A stretch of 64,000 nt of DNA from Nocardioides lianchengensis (GCF_900101465.1 NZ_FMZM01000011.1:143969-207968); one strand, 5' to 3'. Shown: positions 8,666 to 18,339, counted from the stretch's first letter. Notes: generated by a model from the sequence alone, not told the origin. Made by a program: numbers and translations.

Positions 8666-9283
8666 ATGGCTGAGTCTGCGGAAGAGGTCTACGCCCGCGT
8701 CGTCGCCGCCGTCGGGGAGGGCGGGCACCTGCCGCTGCCGTCCATCGGCGAGTGGGACGTCTTCCCCTGGCAGGCGGAGGGGGGCGCCGTCGTACCGAAG
8801 GTGCTGCAGCCGCCCGCCGACGAGCCCCCGCGCTGGGGAGAGTCGCCCGAGAAGCCGTGCGGCTCGTGCGCCGGCTTCGACCCCGATCGGGTGGTGTGGG
8901 AGGACGAGCACTGGGTGCTCACCCACGAGGGCGCGCCCTCCGGGTTGCCGGTGCTGCTGATGCTGCACACCCGCGAGCACCTGGACATGCCCGACCTCAG
9001 CGACGAGCTCGCCTCCGAACTGGGCCGGATCAGCGTGCGACTGACCCGGATCATCGGCAGCCTGCCGAACATCGGCCGCGTGCACGTCGACCGCTGGGGC
9101 GACGGCGGCTCGCACTTCCACCTGTGGGTCATCGCCCGGACGGCGCGCCTGGGGCAGGTGCTCGGGTCGTACGCCGTCGAGTGGGACGCCGTGCTGCCGC
9201 CCGGGCCGGAGGACGTGTGGCGTGCCGACCTGCACACGGTCGCCACCAAGCTGGCCAACTGGGGCGGGCACGCCCGGGCCTGA
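8666..9283 (+). CDS. HIT-like (histidine triad superfamily) protein
   Basis: 205 residues. The C-terminal GGSHFHLWVIAR and the upstream strand LMLHTREHLDMPDLSDELA resemble HIT/GalT-type nucleotide-binding proteins; the full HxHxH triad is reduced to HFH. Early CGSCAGFD may bind a metal. GGGAGG at 8653-8658 lies 7 nt before the ATG. Probably a nucleotide hydrolase or transferase, but the substrate is not predictable. Divergent from purC. Confidence 0.7.
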   Translation: MAESAEEVYARVVAAVGEGGHLPLPSIGEWDVFPWQAEGGAVVPKVLQPPADEPPRWGESPEKPCGSCAGFDPDRVVWEDEHWVLTHEGAPSGLPVLLMLHTREHLDMPDLSDELASELGRISVRLTRIIGSLPNIGRVHVDRWGDGGSHFHLWVIARTARLGQVLGSYAVEWDAVLPPGPEDVWRADLHTVATKLANWGGHARA

Positions 9284-9317
9284 GGGGGGCGGCTGAGGGT
9301 TCCGCTTAGCGGTCGGG

Positions 9318-9461
9318 CTGCGGGGGTTTCGAGACGGGACTTCGTCCCTCCTCAACCACCGGTCTGCTGCGGGGGTTTCGAGACGGGACTTCGTCCCTCC
9401 TCAACCACCGGTCTGCTGCGGGGGTTTCGAGACGGGACTTCGTCCCTCCTCAACCACCGGT
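9318..9461. repeat. Three tandem 49-bp copies of the palindromic repeat
   Basis: Copies start at 9318, 9367 and 9416 with exact 49-bp spacing. Each reads CTGCGGGGGTTTCGAGACGG then GACTTCGTCCCTCCTCAACC then ACCGGT. Head-to-tail tandem copies of a normally single or inverted element suggest a local amplification. The third copy supplies the stop codon of the neighbouring minus-strand gene. Confidence 0.9.
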
Positions 9462-10043
9462 GGGGGTACGGCGCCAAGGGGCCGGTCGGCCCTGCAGCCA
9501 CCACTCCATCCGCTTGGTGATCCACGGCAGCGCGGCGTACGTCATCACCGGGGTCATCACCGCGATGGTGACGAAGACGCGGAGCGGGAGCGGCCAGCCC
9601 GGGATCAGATGGCTGGTGGCGACGTTGACCAGCAGGCTCAGCGGGAAGAAGACCAGGAAGATCACGCTCGCCTGCTTCCACCGCGGCGGAGGCGTGGGCG
9701 CCGGGCGCAGGTCCTCGACGTCGCGGGTGGTGGGCGGGTCGAACCAGCCCTCGATGCCCGTACGACGCTCGACCCGCGACTCGACGACGCCGAGCCCGGC
9801 CGCCGACGAGCGCCACCACTGCCGCTCGTGGGACTGCTCCCACCCGAGCAGCGAGTCCTGGTCGGCGAACCGGTAGAGCATGTGCCACTCCGTCGAGCCC
9901 GCCTCGGGACGCACCCAGCCGGAGCCGAGGAAGCCGGGGAACTGCTGGGCCAGCGCCGTACCGGCCTGCAGCCAGCTGAGCATCTCGGGCTCGTGCCCGG
10001 GCTCGAGGTGGCGGGTGATGGAGACGGTGACGGGCTCGCTCAT
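9450..10043 (-). CDS. Antibiotic-biosynthesis-monooxygenase-domain membrane protein
   Basis: 197 residues. The N-terminal 95 residues (VTVSITRHLEPGHEPEMLSW ... FPGFLGSGWVRP ... YRFADQDSLLGWEQS) form a dimeric alpha-beta barrel of the ABM type. Two membrane helices follow at about 124-142 and 153-172. This ABM-plus-two-TM architecture is widespread in bacteria but has no established function. The last residues Pro-Thr-Gly-Gly and TGA come from the adjacent repeat. The ATG overlaps the stop of a candidate 21-codon upstream frame as ATGA. Confidence 0.85.
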   Translation of the reverse strand: MSEPVTVSITRHLEPGHEPEMLSWLQAGTALAQQFPGFLGSGWVRPEAGSTEWHMLYRFADQDSLLGWEQSHERQWWRSSAAGLGVVESRVERRTGIEGWFDPPTTRDVEDLRPAPTPPPRWKQASVIFLVFFPLSLLVNVATSHLIPGWPLPLRVFVTIAVMTPVMTYAALPWITKRMEWWLQGRPAPWRRTPTGG

Positions 10044-10105
10044 CCGCGCACCTCGAAGGTGCGCGCCCCGGTGTCCGGGCCGGGGCGGACGTCGACGGCA
10101 GTCAT
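10040..10105 (-). CDS. Candidate 21-residue upstream peptide
   Basis: A short frame reading MTAVDVRPGPDTGARTFEVR-G. It ends by a 4-bp ATGA overlap with the ABM-domain gene, so it could be a coupled leader peptide. The 16 bases before its ATG (GCGCGATGATGGGGGC) are the same as those before the pyrE GTG start at 33534, which suggests a real translation start. There is no family match I can recognise. It might instead be a decayed N-terminus or chance. Confidence 0.3.
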   Translation of the reverse strand: MTAVDVRPGPDTGARTFEVRG

Positions 10106-10132
10106 GCCCCCATCATCGCGCGGGCCCTGTCG

Positions 10133-10293
10133 CCCCGGTGGTTGAGGAGGGACGAAGTCCCGTCGCCCCGGTGGTTGAGGAGGGACGAAGTCCCGTCTCG
10201 AAACCCGGTGGGCCGATCGTCGGTCTCCCGGACGCCAGTTGTCGGGTCACCGGGTTTCGACACGGTTGCTGCGCAACCTGCTCAACCACCGAG
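10133..10293. repeat. Palindromic repeat array upstream of an MFS gene
   Basis: Two direct copies of GGTGGTTGAGGAGGGACGAA then GTCCCGTC (about 10137 and 10169) are followed by an inverted copy ending in CTGCTCAACCACC at 10293. The outer pair encloses CCCGGTGGGCCGATCG and GTCACCGGGTTTCG. The array ends 12 bp before the -10 box of the MFS gene. Confidence 0.85.
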
Positions 10294-10316
10294 GGGCGGG
10301 TGGGTACACAGGACCC

Positions 10317-11783
10317 GTGACCGAGCACCTCGTGGACGACCGCCCGCACGAGGAGCAGGACGAGGGGTACGAGCCGCACCCGCGGCGCTGGCGGATCCTC
10401 GGGGTGTCGCTGGTCGTCGGCTTCATGTCGCTGCTCGACGTCTCGATCGTCAACGTGGCCATCCCGTCGATGCAGGACGGGCTCGACACCTCGGCGGGGA
10501 CGGTGCAGTGGGTGGTCTCGGGCTACGCGCTGGCCTTCGGGCTGACCCTGGTCGCGGGCGGCCGGCTCGGCGACGCCCACGGCCGGCGCCGGATGATGCT
10601 GATCGGGCTGGCCGGGTTCACGGTGGCGAGCGCCGCGGTCGGGCTGGCGCCGAACGCTCCGCTGGTGATCCTGGCCCGGCTGGCCCAGGGCGCGTTCGCG
10701 GGGCTCCTCACCCCGCAGAACTCCGGGCTGATCCAGCAGCTCTTCCGCGGCCGCGAGCGGGCCAAGGCGTTCGGGCTGTTCGGGTTCACGGTCTCGACCG
10801 CCTCGGCGACCGGGCCGGTCCTGGGCGGGCTGATCATCGCGGCGGCCGGCGAGGAGGACGGCTGGCGCTGGCTGTTCCTGGTCAACGTCCCGATCGGGCT
10901 GGTGGCCGCGGTCGCGGTCCTGCGGATGGTGCCGAAGCGCCGCCCGGACTCCGAGCCGGCCGACAACCGGATCGACGTACCCGGGGCGGTGCTGCTGGGG
11001 CTGACCGTGCTCTGCCTGCTCTACCCGGTCGTCTCGATCGAGGGCGGCCACCGGCTGCCGCTGGTGCTGCTGGCCGGGGTGCCGCTCTTCGGCTGGGCGT
11101 TCGTCCGCTGGGAGCACCGTACGACGCACCGGGGTCACCCGCCGCTCCTCGACCTCCGGCTGCTGCGCACACTGCCCGGCTACGTGAACGGGCTGGCCAT
11201 CGGCGCGCTCTACTTCACCGGCTTCACCGGCCTGCTGCTGGTGCTCTCGATCCACCTGCAGGAGTCGCTCGGCCTCTCGCCGCTCCAGGCCGGGCTGGCG
11301 ATCATGCCGTTCGCGGTCGGCTCGGCGATCGGCGCGCCGCTGGCCGGCCGGTACGTCTCCGACGCCGGGCGGATCCTGACCGTCGCGGCTCTCGCGGTGA
11401 TGGTCGTCGGCGTGGTCCTGGTGGCGCTGCTCGCACCCGGCCGCGACCCGATCTGGCCCTGGCTGCTGCCGACCCTGCTGCTCACCGGCCTCGGCGGCGG
11501 CGCGGTCGTCTCGCCCAACATCACCCTGACGCTCGCCGAGGTGCCACCGCGGATGGGCGGCGCCGCCGGCGGCGCCCTGCAGACCGGCCAGCGGATCGGC
11601 GCCTCGATCGGCGCCGCCCTGCTGGTGACCGTCTACCAGGTCAGCGCCGACAGCGTCTCGACCGACGCAGCACTCCGGGCCGCGCTGCTCACCGGCGCCG
11701 GGCTGGTGCTCGTCGCCCTGGCGATGGCGTTCAGAGGATGGCGCCAGGCGCGTACGACGCCGCCTGCGGGTAGCGGGCGCTGA
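10317..11783 (+). CDS. MFS drug transporter, DHA2 (EmrB/QacA-like) family
   Basis: 488 residues with about 14 transmembrane helices. The first helix carries LLDVSIVNVAIPSM, the DHA2 motif D1 region; motif A is GGRLGDAHGRRRM; motif C is TGPVLGGLI. Likely a proton-driven multidrug exporter in the cytoplasmic membrane. The GTG at 10317 lies 6 nt after TACACA (10305-10310) with no Shine-Dalgarno, so leaderless initiation is likely; an upstream in-frame start would translate the repeat and is rejected. Its 3' end overlaps the convergent purB by 53 bp. Confidence 0.92.
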   Translation: MTEHLVDDRPHEEQDEGYEPHPRRWRILGVSLVVGFMSLLDVSIVNVAIPSMQDGLDTSAGTVQWVVSGYALAFGLTLVAGGRLGDAHGRRRMMLIGLAGFTVASAAVGLAPNAPLVILARLAQGAFAGLLTPQNSGLIQQLFRGRERAKAFGLFGFTVSTASATGPVLGGLIIAAAGEEDGWRWLFLVNVPIGLVAAVAVLRMVPKRRPDSEPADNRIDVPGAVLLGLTVLCLLYPVVSIEGGHRLPLVLLAGVPLFGWAFVRWEHRTTHRGHPPLLDLRLLRTLPGYVNGLAIGALYFTGFTGLLLVLSIHLQESLGLSPLQAGLAIMPFAVGSAIGAPLAGRYVSDAGRILTVAALAVMVVGVVLVALLAPGRDPIWPWLLPTLLLTGLGGGAVVSPNITLTLAEVPPRMGGAAGGALQTGQRIGASIGAALLVTVYQVSADSVSTDAALRAALLTGAGLVLVALAMAFRGWRQARTTPPAGSGR

Positions 11784-13149
11784 CCTCGGCGACCCGCCGT
11801 ACGACGGTCTGGACCTGGTCGACCGCCGCACCGGTGAAGGTGATCGGGTCGGCGACCAGACCGGCCAGCTGCTCGGCGGTCAGCCCCAGGCGCACGTCGG
11901 CGGCCAGCCGGGCGAACACGTCGTTCTCGGCCTGGCCCTTCCGCATGTCGAGCGCGGTGCCGACCGCGGCCTCCTTGATCGCCTCGTGGGCCGACTCGCG
12001 GCCGACCCCGTTGCGGACCGCGGCCATCAGCACCTTGGTGGTCGCGAGGAAGGGCAGGTAGCGGTCCAGCTCGCGCTGGATGACCGCCGGGAAGGCGCCG
12101 AACTCGTCGAGCACCGTGAGGAAGGTCTGGAACAGGCCGTCGGTCGCGAAGAACGCGTCGGGCAGCGCGACCCGTCGTACGACGGAGTCGGAGACGTCGC
12201 CCTCGTTCCACTGGTCGCCGGCGAGCTCGCCGACCATCGAGACGTAGCCGCGGACCACGACGGCGAGGCCGTTGACCCGCTCGCAGGAGCGGCTGTTCAT
12301 CTTGTGCGGCATCGCCGAGGAGCCGACCTGGCCCTCCTTGAAGCCCTCGGTGACGACCTCGTTGCCGGCCATCAGCCGGACGGTCGTCGCGAGGTTGGAG
12401 GGACCGGCGACCAGCTGGGCGAGCGCGGTGACCACGTCGTAGTCGAGCGAGCGCGGGTAGACCTGGCCGACGCTGGTCAGCACCCGCTCGAAGCCGAGGT
12501 GGGCGGCGACCCGCTGCTCCAGCTCGGCCAGCTTGGCGCCGTCGCCGTCGAGCAGGTCGAGCATGTCCTGGGCGGTGCCCATCGGGCCCTTGATGCCGCG
12601 CAGCGGGTAGCGCCCGAGGAGGTCCTCGACCCGCTCGAGCGCGATCAGCATCTCGTCGGCGACGGTCGCGAACCGCTTGCCGAGCGTGGTCGCCTGGGCG
12701 GCGACGTTGTGGCTGCGGCCGGCCATCACCGTCGTCTCGTGCTCGGCGGCCAGCCGCGCGAGCCGCGCGAGGGTGGCCACGGCCCGGTCGCGGACGAGCT
12801 CCAGGGACTGCTTGAGCTGGAGCTGCTCCACGTTCTCGGTGAGGTCGCGCGAGGTCATGCCCTTGTGGATGTGCTCGTGACCGGCGAGGTCGGCGAACTC
12901 CTCGATCCGCGCCTTCACGTCGTGGCGGGTGATCCGCTCACGGGCGGCGATCGACGCCAGGTCGACCTGGTCGACGACCTTCTCGTAGGCCTCGACGACC
13001 CCGTCGGGGACGTCGATCCCGAGGTCGCGCTGGGCCTTCAGGACCGCGATCCAGAGCTGGCGCTCCAGGACGATCTTGTGCTCGGGCGACCAGATGGCCG
13101 CGAGGTCGGCCCCGGCGTAGCGGGTGGCGAGGACGTTGGGGACGGTCAC
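11731..13149 (-). CDS. purB: Adenylosuccinate lyase
   Basis: 472 residues. It cleaves SAICAR to AICAR and adenylosuccinate to AMP, releasing fumarate. The signature loop SSAMPHKMNSRSCE is at 277-290. The catalytic-base histidine region is AGRSHNVAAQATT (143-155), and GMTSRDLTEN (97-106) is also conserved. The GTG start at 13149 follows GGAGGA, which lies in the last codons of the upstream HTH-like gene, so the two are probably one operon. The last 53 bp overlap the convergent MFS gene. Confidence 0.97.
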   Translation of the reverse strand: MTVPNVLATRYAGADLAAIWSPEHKIVLERQLWIAVLKAQRDLGIDVPDGVVEAYEKVVDQVDLASIAARERITRHDVKARIEEFADLAGHEHIHKGMTSRDLTENVEQLQLKQSLELVRDRAVATLARLARLAAEHETTVMAGRSHNVAAQATTLGKRFATVADEMLIALERVEDLLGRYPLRGIKGPMGTAQDMLDLLDGDGAKLAELEQRVAAHLGFERVLTSVGQVYPRSLDYDVVTALAQLVAGPSNLATTVRLMAGNEVVTEGFKEGQVGSSAMPHKMNSRSCERVNGLAVVVRGYVSMVGELAGDQWNEGDVSDSVVRRVALPDAFFATDGLFQTFLTVLDEFGAFPAVIQRELDRYLPFLATTKVLMAAVRNGVGRESAHEAIKEAAVGTALDMRKGQAENDVFARLAADVRLGLTAEQLAGLVADPITFTGAAVDQVQTVVRRVAEVSARYPQAASYAPGAIL

Positions 13150-13155
13150 GGTGCG

Positions 13156-13659
13156 TCATCCTCCCACGTGCCGATCCTCGCTCGGCAATGCGTCGAAGCC
13201 CACCAGCGACCACGGCCGTCCCGGCCCGCGCGCGAGACGGCGGCCGCTCATCGCCTCCACCCAGCCGGTGGCGGGACGGAGGGTCAGGGTGCTCTTCGGA
13301 CGACTCGGGTCGTCGCCGACCCGGGTCGTGACGAGGGGAACGTGCCCGTGCTCCGCGGCACGCAGATTGATCCAGCTGCCGATGACCTCCCCGAAGTCCC
13401 ACCCGTCGACGAGATCGTCGAGGCAGCTCGTGGTCCGCCGGGCCACGACGAGTCCCTGCGGGCAGGTGTCCAGCACCTCGGCGACGGTCAGCGGCGCCCG
13501 GGCGACCAGCGCATCGACCGCGTCGGCGTCGTACAGGAGCGCGGAGGTCGTGATCTCGGGTCTCCCGGCCAGTCCCGCCTGCAGAACCTGGGTCGCATGG
13601 CGGCGCGCGAGCCCGATGGTCGCCAGCCGGCGCTCGGCGGCGCGTCGGGTCATCAGCAT
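13156..13659 (-). CDS. Hypothetical protein with helix-turn-helix-like N-terminus, upstream of purB
   Basis: 167 residues if read from MLMTRRAAERRL (13659); MTRRAA at 13653 is an alternative. The first 55 residues (RRLATIGLARRHATQVLQAG ... LLYDADAVDALVAR) look like an excisionase/MerR-type winged helix, where YDADAVDAL is the usual 'wing to helix' segment. The rest resembles no family I know. It ends 6 nt before purB, whose ribosome site it contains, and it is divergent from the large ATPase gene. It may regulate one or both neighbours, but this is inference. Confidence 0.7.
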   Translation of the reverse strand: MLMTRRAAERRLATIGLARRHATQVLQAGLAGRPEITTSALLYDADAVDALVARAPLTVAEVLDTCPQGLVVARRTTSCLDDLVDGWDFGEVIGSWINLRAAEHGHVPLVTTRVGDDPSRPKSTLTLRPATGWVEAMSGRRLARGPGRPWSLVGFDALPSEDRHVGG

Positions 13660-13724
13660 CCGGCGACGGTAGGTGCCTCGGCCTCCGCTCGGGGGGCCGC
13701 GCCGAGATCTGTGGAGGGGCCCGT

Positions 13725-13772
13725 CGAGTAGTAGGGAGAAGGCGCCGGGTGGCCCCCTCTCCCTACTACTCG
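13725..13772. promoter_or_regulatory. 15-bp inverted repeat in a divergent intergenic region
   Basis: CGAGTAGTAGGGAGA (13725-13739) is mirrored exactly by TCTCCCTACTACTCG (13758-13772) around an 18-nt GC-rich loop. It lies between two divergent starts (13659 minus, 13871 plus), so it is better explained as a regulatory site or a transcript hairpin than as a terminator of a gene end. Confidence 0.55.
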
Positions 13773-13819
13773 GACAGCCACTCCCAGCGCCTCTCGAACC
13801 CGCTTCGCAGTACCTCACA

Positions 13820-13870
13820 CGCTGGATAGATATCGGGGTCTTTAGATACCAATCTTGCTAGGTTGTTGCC
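13820..13870 (+). promoter_or_regulatory. AT-rich promoter patch upstream of the P-loop ATPase gene
   Basis: A low-GC island in an otherwise GC-rich region. It holds two TAGATA words (TAGATATCGG and TTTAGATACC), 17 bp apart start to start, followed by AGGTTGTTGCC and the ATG at 13871. One TAGATA is a plausible -10 box; the direct repetition could also be an operator. Confidence 0.45.
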
Positions 13871-16327
13871 ATGGCCACTGGCGCTCCCCGCCCGTTCACG
13901 CCGGCAGGCGAGGACGCACGCGACCTGCGGCGGCGCACGGTCGGCCGCGACGACCTGCTCGACCACCTCGTGGGCACCTTCCGGACCGCCGCCACGGGAC
14001 GCCGCCGGGAGCACAGCCTGCTGATCGGCCCCCGCGGCTCCGGCAAGAGCCACCTGCTCGCGGTCGCGGTCGCGGCACTGCTGGACGACCCCGACCTCGC
14101 CGGGCGGTACGCCGTCGCGGGCGTCCCCGAGGACGGACTGGGCGTGACCAGACTCGCCGACGTGCTCGACGCCGTGCTGACCACGCTGGGGTCGGCGACC
14201 ACCGACGATCGCGCTGCCGCGGTTCGGAACGCCCTCGGCGACCGGGTACTGCTGCTGACCGTCGAGAACCTCGACCGGGTGCTGGGCAACCTCGGTCCGG
14301 CGGGCCGCCGCGACCTGCGGGCCTGGCTCCGGTCGTCCGGGACCCTCGTCCTGGCGACCACCTCGACCGTGCCGGATGCGCTCCGGGAGGAGGACTGGTC
14401 GGGCACCTTCACCGACCTGGCCCTGACCGCCCTCGCCGCCGACGATGCGACCGAGCTGGTCACGCTGCTGGCCCGCGACCGCGGCGACCACGCGGCCGCC
14501 GAGCTCCTCGCCGGCGCGACCGGCCGCGCCCGACTCGCGGCGCTCGGCCACCTGACCGGAGGCTCGCCGCGATCCTGGACGATCCTGGCCGGGTTGCTGG
14601 ACGAGCGGTCCCTCGACGAGCTGACCCCGGCCGTCGTCCGGCTCGTGGAGCGGCTGGTGCCCCACCACCAGCAGCTGCTGTGGGAGCTGCCCCCGAACGA
14701 GCAGCGGGTGGTCCGCGCCCTCGCCGACGGCGGCTCGACGACGCTCACGGTCGGGGACCTGAGCGACCGGGCCGACCTCGGCCAGGCCGTCACCTCGACC
14801 ACGCTGAAGCGACTGGCCGCGGGCGGGTGGGTCACGAGCGCGAAGCTGCGGACCGGCGACCGGCGCCGGACCTGGTACCGGCTCCGCGACCCGCTGCTGC
14901 GCCACCACGTCCAGGACCGCTCGGGGCAGACGCAGCCGCTCGCGCAGGCCGCCGCTCTCCTTCGCGTCCTGCTGGACCCCGCGGAGCGCGAGCGGCACCG
15001 ACCGGCCGAGCCGCCGGGCACGGACCTGCTCCGCGAGCTCGCGGCGACCCTGGACCGGGTCTCCGAGCCCCTCACCCCCAACCCGGCACTGCGTCGGGAC
15101 GTCGACGGCCTCCAGCTGCTCGCCCACCAGTGGCAGGCCCGCGAGGACCTGACCTACCTCGGGACCGACCTCGTCGAGCTGGTCGACCGCGCGCGGGACG
15201 GATCGACGGGCGACCTCGCGGAGGCCGTCGGCGCGCTGCTCCGCGCGGCGGACGGGAGCGGGCTGACCGCCCCGGAGGCCGTCCTGCTCGACCTGACCGC
15301 CGTCACCTGGGACGCGCACCGCGACCCGGCCGCGACCCGGGCCGCCCTGGCCGGGCTCGCCCCGGCCGCCGGTGAGACGGGGCTGCTCCGCCCCCTCGAC
15401 ACCACCATCGCCGCGCTGGCCGCCGAGCACACCGGCCAGGGCGCGTTCGACCACGCGCGCGAGCTGCACGAGCTGCTCGTCGACCTCCGGGGCGAGCACG
15501 CCGGCCGGCTGCACCCCGCCAGCCTCGCCGCCCGGGGCGACCTGGCCTGGGCGACCGCGATGGCCGGGGACGTCGCCGGCAGCCTGGCGCTCCACGAGGA
15601 GGTCGTCGCCGACGCGGTCGACGCCCTCGGCGCCATCGACCCGACCACGCTCCGCCTCCGGCAGTCCCAGGCCGTGGTCCGGGGCTGGGCGGGCTCGCCC
15701 GAGCCGGCGGCCGAGGAGGTCGTGGCCCTGGTCGCCGATCTGGAGGAGGTCGGCGCGCCCGGCCAGACCGACCTGCTGCGGGCCCGGGCCTGGCTGGGCC
15801 GTGACCTCGGCCGCCAGGGCCGGTATGACGAGCAGGTTCGTGAGCTCGAGCGACTCCTCCCCGAGGCGGTCACGACGTACGGCGCGAGCGCGCACACCGT
15901 CCGCTTCCTCCGGTCCGACCTCGCGGCCGCGCGCGCCCGGGCCGGCGACCACGAGGGCGCAGCGGCCGACCTCGACGCGGTCGTCGCCGACGCCACGGGG
16001 GCCGACGAGCCGACCGGCACCCTGGCCCTCCACCACCGGGCCCGCCGGGCGGCCGTCGCCGTCGGCGCGGGCGACCGGGCCGGTGCCCTGCGGTTCCTGG
16101 TCGCCCTGGCCGACGACGCTCCGCCGCCGCGCCCCCTGCACGACTGGTGCGTCCTGAGCGTCCTCGCCGTCACCGACGGGCCCGCGGACGCGGCCGTGAC
16201 CGAGGCCCTCGGGGCGGAGACCGGCCTGCTGGCCCGCGTCGCCGCGGCGCGCGCCGGCGACGAGGAGGCGCTGGTGGCCCTGCCACCCGAGCTGGCCGCG
16301 GCGCTGGACCACCCACCCGGTGGCTGA
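13871..16327 (+). CDS. Large P-loop ATPase with winged-helix and TPR-like C-terminus (STAND/ORC-like)
   Basis: 818 residues. VGRDDLLDHL (24-33) opens a AAA/STAND module with Walker A GPRGSGKS (53-60), Walker B LLLTVENLD (127-135), a sensor-like TLVLATTST (158-166) and a GGSPRSW motif near 217. A winged-helix segment (NEQRVVRALADGG ... TSTTLKRLAAGGWV) spans about 275-350. The remaining 450 residues are Ala/Leu-rich helical repeats compatible with TPR (LADAxAxAGDxxGA patterns). Such proteins act as signal-dependent switches in regulation or phage defence; no effector domain is visible. It stands alone as a transcription unit, and its stop (Pro-Pro-Gly-Gly-TGA) lies in a repeat. Function not known. 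Confidence 0.8.
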   Translation: MATGAPRPFTPAGEDARDLRRRTVGRDDLLDHLVGTFRTAATGRRREHSLLIGPRGSGKSHLLAVAVAALLDDPDLAGRYAVAGVPEDGLGVTRLADVLDAVLTTLGSATTDDRAAAVRNALGDRVLLLTVENLDRVLGNLGPAGRRDLRAWLRSSGTLVLATTSTVPDALREEDWSGTFTDLALTALAADDATELVTLLARDRGDHAAAELLAGATGRARLAALGHLTGGSPRSWTILAGLLDERSLDELTPAVVRLVERLVPHHQQLLWELPPNEQRVVRALADGGSTTLTVGDLSDRADLGQAVTSTTLKRLAAGGWVTSAKLRTGDRRRTWYRLRDPLLRHHVQDRSGQTQPLAQAAALLRVLLDPAERERHRPAEPPGTDLLRELAATLDRVSEPLTPNPALRRDVDGLQLLAHQWQAREDLTYLGTDLVELVDRARDGSTGDLAEAVGALLRAADGSGLTAPEAVLLDLTAVTWDAHRDPAATRAALAGLAPAAGETGLLRPLDTTIAALAAEHTGQGAFDHARELHELLVDLRGEHAGRLHPASLAARGDLAWATAMAGDVAGSLALHEEVVADAVDALGAIDPTTLRLRQSQAVVRGWAGSPEPAAEEVVALVADLEEVGAPGQTDLLRARAWLGRDLGRQGRYDEQVRELERLLPEAVTTYGASAHTVRFLRSDLAAARARAGDHEGAAADLDAVVADATGADEPTGTLALHHRARRAAVAVGAGDRAGALRFLVALADDAPPPRPLHDWCVLSVLAVTDGPADAAVTEALGAETGLLARVAAARAGDEEALVALPPELAAALDHPPGG

Positions 16328-16362
16328 GGAGGTCGCGCAGCGACCGGCTCGAGACCCGGTGG
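16316..16362. repeat. Palindromic repeat unit (GGTGGCTGAGGAGGTCGCGCAG variant, split as GGTGGCTGAGG / AGGTCGCGCAG)
   Basis: A diverged single copy: CCCGGTGGCTGAGGAGG, a central GTCGCGCAGCGAC hairpin, then CTCGAGACCCGGTGG. It provides the TGA that ends the large ATPase gene and lies between that gene and the convergent purD. Confidence 0.7.
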
Positions 16363-16391
16363 CCCGACGACGGAGGACCAACCGCGAAGGG

Positions 16392-17627
<1,236 letters not shown>

Positions 17628-17736
17628 GACGCGACAGCCTAACGGCGTCCACGCCGGGGGCCGACCGCCCCACTCGTCGGCGGGACCCAAGTTCCGCGCC
17701 CGAACCCCTGAGGGGGTGCGACCTACGCTGGCCGGC

Positions 17737-18339
17737 GTGCCCCCCACCCACCCCGGCCGCACCGCGACCCGGCGCCCCTCCGAGCCGCGCGCGCGACTGC
17801 TCCGCACGGCGGCGTCGCTCTTCTACCGCGAGGGCATCAACGGCGTCGGGGTGGACCGCGTGCTCGCCGAGGCCGGGGTCACCCGGGCCACGATGTACCG
17901 CCACTTCCCCGGCAAGGAGGCGCTGGTGACGGCGTACCTCGAGCTGGAGGACGCCACCGTCAAGCAGCTCGTCGCCGACGCCGAGGCCGCCGGTGGCTCA
18001 CCGCCCGAGCTGCTCGCCGCCGTCATCGAGGGCATCGCCCAGGACGCGACCCGGCTGCACACCCGCGGCTGCCCGTTCATCAACGCCAGCGCCGAGTTCC
18101 CGGACCCCGCGAGCCCGGTGCGCGCCGTCGTACGACGCCACCGCGACTGGTTCCGGCAGACCCTGACCGAGCTGACCACCGCCGCCGGCGTGGGCGACCC
18201 CGCTCAGGTCGCCGCCGCGCTGGTGCTGCTGCGCGACGCGATGCTGGTCGGCGGCTACCTCGACGGCGACAGCGTCGCCGACACCTTCCGGGCCACGGCC
18301 CGCCAGGTCGCGGGCCTCACCCCCACCCCCGGTGGTTGA
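17737..18339 (+). CDS. TetR/AcrR family transcriptional regulator
   Basis: 200 residues. The N-terminal DNA-binding domain reads LLRTAASLFYREGINGVGVD ... TRATMYRHFPGKEALV, the standard TetR helix-turn-helix. The C-terminal ligand domain includes GCPFINASAEF, found in a common actinobacterial subgroup. The GTG follows TACGCT (17724-17729) by 7 nt without a Shine-Dalgarno. The nearest candidate target is the divergent purD or an unlinked gene. The final Pro-Gly-Gly-TGA is encoded by the adjacent repeat. Confidence 0.9.
   Translation: MPPTHPGRTATRRPSEPRARLLRTAASLFYREGINGVGVDRVLAEAGVTRATMYRHFPGKEALVTAYLELEDATVKQLVADAEAAGGSPPELLAAVIEGIAQDATRLHTRGCPFINASAEFPDPASPVRAVVRRHRDWFRQTLTELTTAAGVGDPAQVAAALVLLRDAMLVGGYLDGDSVADTFRATARQVAGLTPTPGG

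Noticed and set aside
9318..9461. CRISPR-like array
   Set aside because: Only three copies, exact 49-bp spacing with no unique spacers, and the unit belongs to a dispersed palindromic repeat family.
13725..13772. Terminator of the purB-side or ATPase-side gene
   Set aside because: Both flanking genes start here and point away, so no gene ends at this hairpin; it is listed as regulatory instead.
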